Origin: CAYVBJ01 sp964415185
GTDB taxonomy: Bacteria; Bacteroidota; Rhodothermia; Balneolales; Balneolaceae
DNA: 9,997 nt
Assembly (NCBI GenBank): GCA_964415185.1
Contig: CAYPZI010000111.1
Coordinates: 1-9,997, forward strand
Direction of reading: 5' to 3'
Part shown: one piece after another, positions 1 through 6,703 of the stretch
How positions within the stretch are numbered: position 1 is the stretch's first letter
Layout: every line of letters starts with the position of its first letter
Translations under genes and position numbers: made by a program
The notes under the pieces: generated by a model
The model's input: only the letters and a program-made list of their open reading frames with translations
What the model was told of the DNA's origin: nothing
Database searches by the model: none

Positions 1-2
1 TG

Positions 3-293
3 CAGCGTGTTATTGTTGCAATTGGCGATAATATTGCAATGCAGCCAACCATGGAAACTGCCATGTTTGAACTGTTCGGTGACGAGGCCGGCTTTCTGGC
101 TCCGGGTGTAATGCCACAGGCTGCCTCTGTTGAGGAAATGCCGGCTGAACAGTTATTGACCGGCCAGGCACAGTCGGAAGAACTTGCTAAAATCCGTTCA
201 CTATGGCAGGATTTACGATCGGCCCTTGAAAACAGGGAATGGGAACGCTATGGTGAGATACTGAAAGAGATGGATGAGATCATTGAGCAATAG
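3..293 (+). CDS. UPF0182 family membrane protein, C-terminal end (partial)
   Basis: This is the 3' end of a gene that starts before the window; the frame is open from base 3 with no start needed. The first residues, QRVIVAIGDNIAMQPTMETA, match the pattern seen near the C-terminus of UPF0182/COG1615 proteins (RVIVA.G..IAM.PT...A...LFG). Family members are about 900 residues, with several N-terminal membrane helices and a large extracytoplasmic domain; their function is unknown. After a low-complexity Ala/Glu/Gln linker, the last ~45 residues form a charged helix (KIRSLWQDLRSALENREWERYG) that is probably a coiled coil, as is usual for this family tail. The stop is TAG at 291-293. Family assignment is good; nothing can be said of the missing ~90% of the protein. 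Confidence 0.82.
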   Translation, partial: QRVIVAIGDNIAMQPTMETAMFELFGDEAGFLAPGVMPQAASVEEMPAEQLLTGQAQSEELAKIRSLWQDLRSALENREWERYGEILKEMDEIIEQ

Positions 294-491
294 AGAAGAG
301 TAAAATTTCTCCTGACTTCCTCATTATTAACACCCAATTCAGAACTACCCAAAATGTTTTACATCCAAAAAAAATTACCGTTTTTGGACTAATCGAGACC
401 AGTTTAACAATATTTCAACATTTAATCCCTTTATCCGTAAGATTACGACCCGGTTTTAAACACCAAATGAAGAGGCTGGCTTTGGTGTGCC

Positions 492-511
492 ATCCCGACA
501 GATGTCGGGAT
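492..511. repeat. Inverted repeat, 9-bp arms
   Basis: ATCCCGACA (492-500) is followed by GA and then TGTCGGGAT (503-511). The arms are perfect with a 2-nt centre. It is the first hairpin of the 492-834 cluster. Confidence 0.9.
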
Positions 512-534
512 TGGTTCTGCTTTGTTTCCCGCAC

Positions 535-552
535 CCGGGAATAAATTCCCGG
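535..552. repeat. Inverted repeat, 8-bp arms
   Basis: CCGGGAAT (535-542), AA, then ATTCCCGG (545-552). The arms are perfect. The sequence just right of it, CCGGTCTGTG (549-558), recurs in reverse complement at 730-739 next to another hairpin. Confidence 0.9.
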
Positions 553-567
553 TCTGTGGTCTGCTGC

Positions 568-583
568 CCCGTTCGCTAACGGG
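568..583. repeat. Inverted repeat, 6-bp arms
   Basis: CCCGTT (568-573), CGCT, then AACGGG (578-583). The arms are perfect around a tetraloop. Third hairpin of the cluster. Confidence 0.85.
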
Positions 584-674
584 ACTGTGTGGCATGGCGC
601 AGGTCAATCTCATGAAAAACACCTCGCCCGCTCATAAAATGACTTCATTGTGTAACTCAAGTCAATATCAAAAC

Positions 675-717
675 AAAAAAATCCGCCTACTATTGTGCCA
701 TATGGCGTAATAGTAGG
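675..717 (-). terminator. Long palindrome plus T7 on minus strand; candidate terminator
   Basis: CCTACTATT (686-694) and AATAGTAGG (709-717) flank the self-complementary core GCCATATGGC (697-706); the two intervening GT dinucleotides can pair as G-U wobbles in RNA, giving a nearly unbroken 16-pair stem. Read on the minus strand, the stem is followed after four bases (CGGA) by seven Ts (complement of A675-681), the layout of a Rho-independent terminator. The nearest minus-strand gene upstream is the mltF-like gene, ending about 320 bases before the stem, which is far for its terminator. The palindrome also sits inside a repeat unit (650-728), so it may be part of a mobile or repetitive element instead. 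Confidence 0.5.
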
Positions 718-735
718 GGGATGATACAACACAGA

Positions 736-753
736 CCGGCATTTCAATGCCGG
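736..753. repeat. Inverted repeat, 8-bp arms
   Basis: CCGGCATT (736-743), TC, then AATGCCGG (746-753). The arms are perfect. The flank CACAGACCGG (730-739) is the reverse complement of 549-558, so this hairpin and the 535-552 hairpin share the same neighbour word in opposite orientation. Confidence 0.9.
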
Positions 754-781
754 GGCAACGAGACGGCATCATCGCAAAGTG

Positions 782-834
782 CCCCCGATCGAGCGTAACC
801 CATATTCCAAAACAAAAACACTCCGTATCGGGGG
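782..834. repeat. Inverted repeat CCCCCGAT/ATCGGGGG around an A-rich loop
   Basis: CCCCCGAT (782-789) and ATCGGGGG (827-834) are perfect complements 37 bases apart. The loop contains CAAAACAAAAA (808-818), a word shared with the neighbouring unit at 669-681. Confidence 0.8.
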
Positions 835-1037
835 GACGACACAACGGGCTGAATACCCATAATGCTGTTTATTGAACCCAAAAGTAAAAGTGTAAAAACC
901 TGTTTTTAACACCCAAATTGACAAATCAGTTGCAAATACAAAATTGGGACTTCAACTTTTACGTTAAATCAGGAGTTCTGAAATTCCTGCTTCGTTCATC
1001 TGATGCTAAGCTGTTCAAAAACTATTATTAAACTCAA

Positions 1038-2570
1038 TCAGGGCAGGCGCAATGACTGTGCTCCCATGAAACCTGCTGCCTGGTACTCGGTAGATTTCTT
1101 TTCGTTCAATGCCACGATGATTTCATAAGTCCGGTAGCGGTTTAAAATTTCATTCACATACTGAACCGTTTCAATGCCACGGGCAAAACCGTACCTTGCA
1201 CTTTGATAGTATTTCCGCTGCATCAGTTTCAGGAGGGCTTCGGCCACGGGCTCCCATTCATTCGGGTTTTTATTATGGTCGATAGCCAGCCTTCGTGCAT
1301 CTGCAATATGGCCGGACCCGGAATTATAGGTTGCAAGTGCAAAAGCCCATTGGTTCAGGCTGTCCATGTAAGAATAGTGCTCCAGATGCTCTTTGAAAAT
1401 ACGGGCACCCTCCCTGACATTAATTTCCGGGTTATAAAGCTCCTGGAACTCCACTTCGGAAAACTGCGGCATGATCTGCATCAGCCCGACAGCTCCTGCC
1501 CAGCTTTTACTGTTTGGATTGAATTTAGACTCCTGGGCCGCCATTGCGGTCAGCAGTAACCAATCAATACCCAGTGAATCGGCAGCTTCCCGGATAATGT
1601 CATCGTAAGGCGAAATCAGTCCGGCATTATCATACTGCCAGCCCGGATTGTAATATTCGGCAAGATGTGGCCCCTCTTCAAAATATTTTTTACGCAACAC
1701 ATTCAAAAAAGTAGACCTTTTCGGTTTATCCCTCTCCTCGGAAAATCGAAAATGTTTATAAAGAAACCGGTTTAATTTCGACTCAAGATCCGGTGCATTT
1801 TTCCTGATTGCCCACGCAATCGTATCAGCTTCTGCAATTTTCGGCCCTTGTTCAATGCCATCCATGTAGCGAATGGCAGCATTAAGCATATTATCATCAG
1901 AAACCGTTGCTTCATACTGGCCCCTTGCCACCTGGTATAATGTTGACTCGGTATCCATATCATTAGGAAGCAGATTGAGTTTTAGATCATATCCTTCGGA
2001 AATTATCTCAATCATCCTTTCATAGTAGGATGAATTTCTGCGAACCGATATCGGAGTCTTTGTACTTGCAAGCTGTGAAAGGGTCATGGGTTTGATATCG
2101 AGATCACTTGAGTAGACCACAACCTGGTCAACAAGATTATATGGCCGTGTAAACGAAACATATTGTTTGCGCTCTTTGGTAATGGTGTAATTGGCAGCAA
2201 TAATATCCCCCTCACCGCTGTTCAGCAGGTCGTAAGGGCTCTGATCATCACCAATAATTACTACTTCAAGGGCTAGATCATGCTCTTTTGCAAATTCCTT
2301 TACCAATTCGTATTCAAATCCTACCTCAATTCCCTGGTGCAGGTAATAGGTATTTGAACTGTACTGGGTAATCATCCTCAGTACACCGCTCTCTTTAATC
2401 TCTGCAAAATCTTTTTGTACAGGCTCCAAAACCGTAACCGGAAGGTTATCTTCCGTTTTGGTTTTTTGCTCATCTACTTCAGCTGTGCAGTTCGCCAACG
2501 TTAATGATCCTGCAAAAAGCATCAAAGTAAACTTGTTTGCGGCTTTTTGCTTGCTATTTTGTATACTCAT
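1038..2570 (-). CDS. mltF: MltF-like membrane-bound lytic murein transglycosylase
   Basis: The 510-residue protein combines a periplasmic solute-binding-like domain (about residues 60-290, SBP_bac_3 type, starting GVLRMITQYSSNTYYLHQG) with a C-terminal SLT/lysozyme-like domain (about 320-480). This order is that of MltF (YfhD), which cleaves the MurNAc-GlcNAc bond of peptidoglycan to give 1,6-anhydroMurNAc ends; the first domain is thought to be regulatory. The SLT motifs are present: catalytic Glu347 in AAQESKFNP, GAVGLMQIMP at 359-368, and ATYNSGSG at 413-420. The N-terminus looks like a lipoprotein signal peptide with Cys28 in LTLANC; Asn just before the Cys is atypical but the hydrophobic stretch and acidic residues after Cys fit. 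The ATG at 2570 has only a weak purine-rich leader. The gene is monocistronic and divergent from the TonB receptor gene; co-regulation is possible but unproven. Confidence 0.9.
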   Translation of the reverse strand: MSIQNSKQKAANKFTLMLFAGSLTLANCTAEVDEQKTKTEDNLPVTVLEPVQKDFAEIKESGVLRMITQYSSNTYYLHQGIEVGFEYELVKEFAKEHDLALEVVIIGDDQSPYDLLNSGEGDIIAANYTITKERKQYVSFTRPYNLVDQVVVYSSDLDIKPMTLSQLASTKTPISVRRNSSYYERMIEIISEGYDLKLNLLPNDMDTESTLYQVARGQYEATVSDDNMLNAAIRYMDGIEQGPKIAEADTIAWAIRKNAPDLESKLNRFLYKHFRFSEERDKPKRSTFLNVLRKKYFEEGPHLAEYYNPGWQYDNAGLISPYDDIIREAADSLGIDWLLLTAMAAQESKFNPNSKSWAGAVGLMQIMPQFSEVEFQELYNPEINVREGARIFKEHLEHYSYMDSLNQWAFALATYNSGSGHIADARRLAIDHNKNPNEWEPVAEALLKLMQRKYYQSARYGFARGIETVQYVNEILNRYRTYEIIVALNEKKSTEYQAAGFMGAQSLRLP

Positions 2571-2582
2571 AAGCTCTGTTTT

Positions 2583-2621
2583 AGTTATAACCGAATGGTT
2601 TGCAGTTATAAGTTTTAACTT
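2583..2621. promoter_or_regulatory. Direct repeat AGTTATAA and small palindrome in divergent promoter region
   Basis: AGTTATAA occurs at 2583-2590 and again at 2604-2611, 21 bp apart, which is two helical turns. The second copy runs into the inverted repeat AAGTT-TT-AACTT (2610-2621). The position between the divergent mltF-like and TonB-receptor genes suits an operator, but no regulator or consensus is recognised. Confidence 0.3.
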
Positions 2622-2632
2622 GTAAAGCTTCT

Positions 2633-2659
2633 TTGATCTTTCTGTATTTAGTCTATAAT
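2633..2659 (+). promoter_or_regulatory. Possible promoter for the TonB-dependent receptor gene
   Basis: TTGATC (2633-2638) and a perfect TATAAT (2654-2659) are separated by 15 bp, about 60 bases before the receptor ATG. The spacing is short for a sigma-70 site, and this lineage often uses a different (TTG / TAnnTTTG) promoter, so this is tentative. Confidence 0.3.
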
Positions 2660-2720
2660 AACGTTAAATTTACCCGGTTTCGTTTAGAAAAGAATAATTT
2701 TACGATTCAATGACTATTTA

Positions 2721-5159
2721 ATGAGAATAATTTTATCAATTACCCTGATTGCTGTTCTTGCTTTTGTACCCATTCTTGTTCAAGCACAAATTACTGGAAT
2801 TATTGTAGATGCACAAAATAATAAACCGGTAATTGGGGCTACAATTGTGATAGCGCTTTCAGATAGAGGGACTGTAGCAGATAAAAACGGGCGTTTTGAG
2901 CTTGAAATAGATGATATTCCCGCCGAACTGGTAATCCGTGCTGTCGGTTATCGCGAAAAAAAAATCCGGATTACAGAATATGACCAATCACTCAGTATAC
3001 TGTTGGAGCCTGTTGTTATTGAAAGCGAAGAAGTATTTATTCAGGCAGACAGGATTACCGGCGATAAAGGTGATGCAAGACCGGTAGCAATTATCCGTTT
3101 GACACCTGAAAATTTCTCAAATGCCATTCAGGCTTCTGCACCCGAGTTGTTGAGAGCTCAGCCGGGAGTTTTTGTTCAGCAGACTTCTGTGGGACAGGGT
3201 TCGGTATATATAAGAGGACGGGCGGGGAGGGATGTTCTCTACATTTTTAATGGATTCAGGCTTAACCCGGGTTTCGTACGGGCGGGACAAAACCAGTATT
3301 TCGGCGCTATCGACCCGTTTTCAACCTCTGAAATTGATGTCTACAGAGGGCCTGTGTCCGTCTATTACGGCAGTGATGCCTTGTCAGGCGGCGTTCATGT
3401 TAAACCTGTTATCCAGCCATATAGTGCTGCTAATGTAACCGGCGGCAGGCTAACCACTCGCGGTAATGTGGGAGGTACCGGCGAAAAAACAGTTAACGGC
3501 CAAATTTTCCATCGAAACAGGAATTACAGCCTCTTTTTCAACGGTACGTTCAGGGATTTTGATAAATATAACATGCCCGGGGCTTCGGATACCCCCATTT
3601 TCTTTCCTTTCGATAACAAACTTGAAAATGCCGATTACAAATTTTTTTCATTCCAGGCTTCCGGGCGTTTCCGGCTTTCATCAAATATGAACCTGAACTG
3701 GGTCAGTTTTCACAGCAAACTGCCCGAAGCTCCCCGTTTCGACCGTATGACACTCGGTTTCGATGCCGAATCAGATGATCCGCCAACCAGGCCCAGGAAC
3801 GGCTTTTTCTCAAACACCGCTCCCCTTGAATTTTCATCTCACAGCCTTGCATTTCAGCTTAGCCCTGAAACAGGTGTAGTGTCAAGCGCTTCATTTAAGG
3901 CAGGTTTTCATCATCTCAAGGATGACAGGCTTACCATCCCGTTTGCCGAGGGCCGGGAACCATTTTTTTCGGAAAACCCTGCCCTTAGAACTGCCGATTT
4001 TTTATTTTCCGATGAACGCGAAACCGATAATAACCGGAGTAATCAGTGGCTTTTTTCAGCTGACCTGAAATCCATTATTAAAAATAAATTTATCCTGAAT
4101 TACGGGCTTGACTTCAGTTACGACCGGATTTCAAGTGAGCTTGAACTCAACGGTGACCCAACGGGATTGCCGCGTTTCCCCGATGGATCAGAAATTTTCT
4201 CTGGCGGCCTATTCCTTCACTTTGATATTGGCCTTTCCGGCAGAGTTGATGTGGAAGGTGGCCTTCGTTACTCAAGGAGCCAGGTTAAAATTCCCTTTGA
4301 GGGAGAAGGTACGGCAAGAGGTTTTGCCCCCTTTAGCCAAGCATTCAGCCAGCTTACCGGATCAGCCGGCTTGCGATATAATCTGTCAGAAAAATGGGAT
4401 CTTACCGGGAATTTTTCGACCGGCTTCAGGGCCCCTAATGTGGCCGATCTCTCCGAACTCGGAATCCGGCGATCCGACCAGTTTCAAACAGCCAACCCGG
4501 ATTTGAGTCCGGAAGAGACGTTCAATATCGATTTCGGAATTCATTACGATTCCGGGCTCCTGAGCTTCAGCACCCATCTGTTCTGGCTGCACTATTTTGA
4601 TAAAATTGACAGGGTTGATACAGGTAATATTGTTGACCGTACGGGAAGTTTTATCCGTAACGGGAATGAATCGTCCGGTGCAGAAGAGCTGGTTGAGGTA
4701 ATCTCGTCCAACATCGGCACGATGGATGTGCTGGGAACTGAACTTGAAAGCACAGCACGGTTCAGCGATCAGCTTAGCTCAGGGTTCACATTCAGCTACA
4801 CATGGGGAGCAACCGACCGTCCTGAAGGCGGAAGAGAGCCGGTTGACCGGATTCCACCCGCAAACGGTATGTTATATGTTGAATACACGGGTTTACAAAA
4901 CTTCTCATTCAGGCCTCAAATCCGGTATGCATTTGAACACAGGAGAATTTCTCCGGATGAAATCGATGACAACCGGGTCTCGCCGGATGGAACCGACGGC
5001 TTCACAAACCTGCAATTTATTTCATCATGGAACGGCATTGATAATCTTCAACTAAAACTTATCGCCGACAACATCTTCAATACCCGATATCGGGATCACG
5101 CCAGCTCTCTCGACGGACTGGCAAGAAATGTTACGATTTCTCTTCAGTATAGTTTTTGA
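2721..5159 (+). CDS. TonB-dependent outer-membrane receptor
   Basis: The 812-residue protein is an outer-membrane active transporter energised by TonB/ExbBD. In order: a Sec signal peptide (about 1-22, cleavage near VQA-Q); a carboxypeptidase-regulatory-like beta-sandwich (about 24-97, with PVIGATIVI, GTVADKNGRFEL and LVIRAVGY); a TonB-box-like strand (about 101-109, ESEEVFIQA); a plug domain (about 119-230, with PELLRAQPGVFVQQ, SVYIRGRAGRD and DVYRGPVSVYYGSDALSGG); and a beta-barrel rich in alternating aromatic/polar residues, ending in Phe (TISLQYSF), the signal recognised by the BAM machinery. A receptor-type barrel repeat FSTGFRAPNVADLSELG lies near residues 565-581. There is no SusD, FecR/anti-sigma or siderophore gene beside it, so the substrate (metal chelate, cobalamin, peptide or other) cannot be told. 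The ATG at 2721 follows an AT-rich leader without a Shine-Dalgarno, usual in this lineage. Confidence 0.93.
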   Translation: MRIILSITLIAVLAFVPILVQAQITGIIVDAQNNKPVIGATIVIALSDRGTVADKNGRFELEIDDIPAELVIRAVGYREKKIRITEYDQSLSILLEPVVIESEEVFIQADRITGDKGDARPVAIIRLTPENFSNAIQASAPELLRAQPGVFVQQTSVGQGSVYIRGRAGRDVLYIFNGFRLNPGFVRAGQNQYFGAIDPFSTSEIDVYRGPVSVYYGSDALSGGVHVKPVIQPYSAANVTGGRLTTRGNVGGTGEKTVNGQIFHRNRNYSLFFNGTFRDFDKYNMPGASDTPIFFPFDNKLENADYKFFSFQASGRFRLSSNMNLNWVSFHSKLPEAPRFDRMTLGFDAESDDPPTRPRNGFFSNTAPLEFSSHSLAFQLSPETGVVSSASFKAGFHHLKDDRLTIPFAEGREPFFSENPALRTADFLFSDERETDNNRSNQWLFSADLKSIIKNKFILNYGLDFSYDRISSELELNGDPTGLPRFPDGSEIFSGGLFLHFDIGLSGRVDVEGGLRYSRSQVKIPFEGEGTARGFAPFSQAFSQLTGSAGLRYNLSEKWDLTGNFSTGFRAPNVADLSELGIRRSDQFQTANPDLSPEETFNIDFGIHYDSGLLSFSTHLFWLHYFDKIDRVDTGNIVDRTGSFIRNGNESSGAEELVEVISSNIGTMDVLGTELESTARFSDQLSSGFTFSYTWGATDRPEGGREPVDRIPPANGMLYVEYTGLQNFSFRPQIRYAFEHRRISPDEIDDNRVSPDGTDGFTNLQFISSWNGIDNLQLKLIADNIFNTRYRDHASSLDGLARNVTISLQYSF

Positions 5160-5173
5160 AAGAATTAAAACAG

Positions 5174-5198
5174 AAAAGTGAAAACGCAAAAGTGAAAA
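5174..5198. repeat. Two-copy A-rich direct repeat, 14-bp period
   Basis: AAAAGTGAAAA occurs at 5174-5184 and 5188-5198. It follows the TonB-receptor stop codon by 14 bases. A related word, AAAAGTAAAAG, lies at 880-890. Confidence 0.6.
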
Positions 5199-5239
5199 GT
5201 TTCTATTCACAATAAGCAAACATAAAACAAAAACCGCGG

Positions 5240-5272
5240 CCTTTGCGAATACTTCGTGTTCTTTGCGTGAAA
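5240..5272. repeat. CTTTGCG/CTTCGTG intergenic repeat patch
   Basis: CTTTGCG occurs at 5241-5247 and 5261-5267 (20-bp period) with the variant CTTCGTG between them at 5252-5258. Short TTTGCG/TTCGTG iterations of this style are recalled from intergenic regions of unrelated bacteria; whether this one belongs to such a family was not tested. Confidence 0.45.
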
Positions 5273-5307
5273 CACCCGAGGGCAGGATATCAGATTCACT
5301 GCCAGTA

Positions 5308-6258
5308 TCAGTGCGAGCTTTTACTTCGCATCCTCCGGGTCCAGGTAAGCACCACACCTGTAATGATGATAATCATGGCAATAATTGACAAAAACGATGG
5401 CATCTCATCAAAAATGAAATAGGCAACTACCGCAGCAAAAACGGCCTCCGACAAAACCAGGGTTGAAAGCAGAGTCGGCGATACATACTTCACGGCATAA
5501 TTCATCGAGCCGTGTCCGGCGATGGTAGGCCCGACAGCCAGGCCAAGGCCAATCAGAAAACCGGTCAGGCTGATCTCCGGAATCCCTCCAATCCAAATAA
5601 AGGTAAGGACAGAACAAACAATAGCTGCATGCAAATACACATGAAAAACATAATCAATCCATTCGGCATGCTGCCTCACCTTTCTGCCAAGTAAAAAATA
5701 TACAACGAATATCATGGCTGCCGTAAAGGCAAGAGTATTTCCTAACAACGCATCGGGGAACAGCTCCATATTCACTTCATCTGCCAATCCCAAAAGAGCC
5801 GACCCCATGAAAGCAACAAGCACGCCGGCCCACACCAATGGCCTGAACCGGGCTTTGTAGATCAGGCTTTCGGCTACAATTAAAATTACAGGGTGAATGG
5901 TGACCAATACCGATGCCGAGGCAACCGAAGTGTAATGGAGGGATGCGATCCAGAATGTAAAATGAAGCCCGAGTGCCAGGCCTGCTCCCATAATATGATA
6001 GATATGAAGCCCGTGTTGCTTAAGGCTTTTTAACGGTGTCCGTTTTTTCATCCAGAAAGGCAGTAGTATGAGAACGGCAAGCCCGGTGCGTATGGCAGCC
6101 AGCGCCAGGGGTTCTACATCCGTTGCAAACCTGACCAGGATTGGAGCAAAGCCGAATGTGGTCAGGCCAACAATCAGAAAAAGGGTAACCTTCAGAACCG
6201 GCAGGTCATTATGTTGCTGAAAAGCCAATTTGTTAGCGGATCCGGTCCATTGACTCAA
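5308..6258 (-). CDS. EamA/DMT-superfamily permease
   Basis: The 316-residue protein has ten predicted membrane helices arranged as two EamA repeats (about 24-158 and 170-308), the architecture of the drug/metabolite transporter superfamily (RhaT/YdcZ/RarD-like). These are inner-membrane exporters or importers of metabolites; the substrate cannot be read from sequence. Recognisable family stretches are SVLVTIHPVILIVAESLIYK in repeat 1 and SPTLLSTLVLSEAVFAAVVA in repeat 2. There is no in-frame ATG between the upstream stop codon and the first helix: the start must be TTG, either at 6258 (overlapping the DUF4293 gene by 26 nt) or at 6228 (5 nt... after that gene's last codon region; 306 residues). 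The longer form is given. The overlap argues for one transcript and coupled translation with the upstream gene. The gene is convergent with the TonB-receptor gene. Confidence 0.88.
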   Translation of the reverse strand: MSQWTGSANKLAFQQHNDLPVLKVTLFLIVGLTTFGFAPILVRFATDVEPLALAAIRTGLAVLILLPFWMKKRTPLKSLKQHGLHIYHIMGAGLALGLHFTFWIASLHYTSVASASVLVTIHPVILIVAESLIYKARFRPLVWAGVLVAFMGSALLGLADEVNMELFPDALLGNTLAFTAAMIFVVYFLLGRKVRQHAEWIDYVFHVYLHAAIVCSVLTFIWIGGIPEISLTGFLIGLGLAVGPTIAGHGSMNYAVKYVSPTLLSTLVLSEAVFAAVVAYFIFDEMPSFLSIIAMIIIITGVVLTWTRRMRSKSSH

Positions 6259-6640
6259 CCAGCTTCTGGTCTTTCCGGATATTTTTCCCTGCCTGCCAAA
6301 AGGCTACCATTGCAAATACCAGTAATAGCACACCAAGCGATTCATTAATGAGGAAGGTGCCGAAACCGCCCAGGGTAAACAGAATCCCAACTGCTATCGC
6401 AATGGCAACTATTTCGCAATAAGTTCCTGCTTTTACAACGGTTAGTTGTCTTTTACGATTTTTATACAGGAAAACAGAAATAAAACTGATCAGCATTGAG
6501 AGAGTCATAAAAATCGCCATGCCCATGCCAATCCAGCCAAGCGGATCGTCCATGGCCTTGTTATAAATGGGGTTAAAAAATGCTGCAAGATTAAACAATC
6601 CTGCCAATAATAAATAGACCGTCTGTATTCGTTGTATCAC
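6233..6640 (-). CDS. DUF4293 family four-helix membrane protein
   Basis: The 135-residue protein begins MIQRIQTVYLLLAGLFNLAA and ends KNIRKDQKLVESMDRIR, both typical of DUF4293, a family of small inner-membrane proteins found mainly in Bacteroidota and relatives, function unknown. Four hydrophobic helices are visible (about 8-26, 36-59, 73-95, 99-117) with a basic cytoplasmic loop (KNRKRQ) after helix 2 and a charged C-terminal tail. The start is GTG at 6640; the conserved MIQRIQ start sequence supports this codon over any later one. Its 3' end overlaps the TTG-started DMT gene by 26 nt, and it is divergent from the cysteine desulfurase gene. Confidence 0.88.
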   Translation of the reverse strand: MIQRIQTVYLLLAGLFNLAAFFNPIYNKAMDDPLGWIGMGMAIFMTLSMLISFISVFLYKNRKRQLTVVKAGTYCEIVAIAIAVGILFTLGGFGTFLINESLGVLLLVFAMVAFWQAGKNIRKDQKLVESMDRIR

Positions 6641-6703
6641 GATATGTTTTCTTTTTTTTACTTAAAAATAATGAATTTGGAATTTTTTCTGCATACTATC
6701 TTA

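Larger units (their letters stand above)
650..843 (-). repeat. Two diverged tandem repeat units
   Basis: Read on the minus strand, unit A (843 down to 791) starts TGTGTCGTCCCCC, then has TTTTTGTTTTG and ends GTTACGCTC. Unit B (728 down to 650) starts TGTATCATCCCCC, then has seven Ts and GTTTTG and ends GTTACAC. The shared words occur in the same order and orientation. Unit B additionally contains the palindrome at 686-717 between its C-tract and T-tract. The alignment was made by eye. The units resemble nothing coding; a REP/RAYT-type or other non-autonomous repeat family is a possible identity but is inferred only from the palindromes. Confidence 0.55.
294..1037. other. Gene-free region with hairpin cluster
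   Basis: About 740 bases lie between the UPF0182 stop and the mltF-like stop without a convincing gene. Bases 294-470 are AT-rich and plain. Bases 480-850 are GC-richer and packed with inverted repeats, listed separately. Bases 850-1037 are AT-rich again and contain A-rich words (AAAAGTAAAAG at 880-890) and an imperfect CCCAA/TTGGG inverted repeat around 912-949. One 62-codon open frame (522-710, plus) exists but runs straight through four palindromes and has no protein-like composition, so it is not called. The region is downstream of both flanking genes and is therefore a convergent 3' space. Confidence 0.7.

Noticed and set aside
522..710. 62-codon plus-strand open frame in the hairpin cluster
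   Set aside because: It runs through four palindromes, has Cys/Leu/Ser-rich non-protein-like composition, and no leader signal; best explained by chance.
480..850. CRISPR array
   Set aside because: The palindromes differ in sequence and spacing; there is no constant repeat with regular spacers and no cas gene.
918..946. TTGACA at 918-923 as a -35 promoter element
   Set aside because: No acceptable -10 box lies 16-18 bases downstream and no plus-strand gene follows.
4108..4506. 132-codon plus-strand frame inside the TonB-receptor gene
   Set aside because: Shadow frame of the barrel-coding region; the receptor frame is continuous from signal peptide to terminal Phe.
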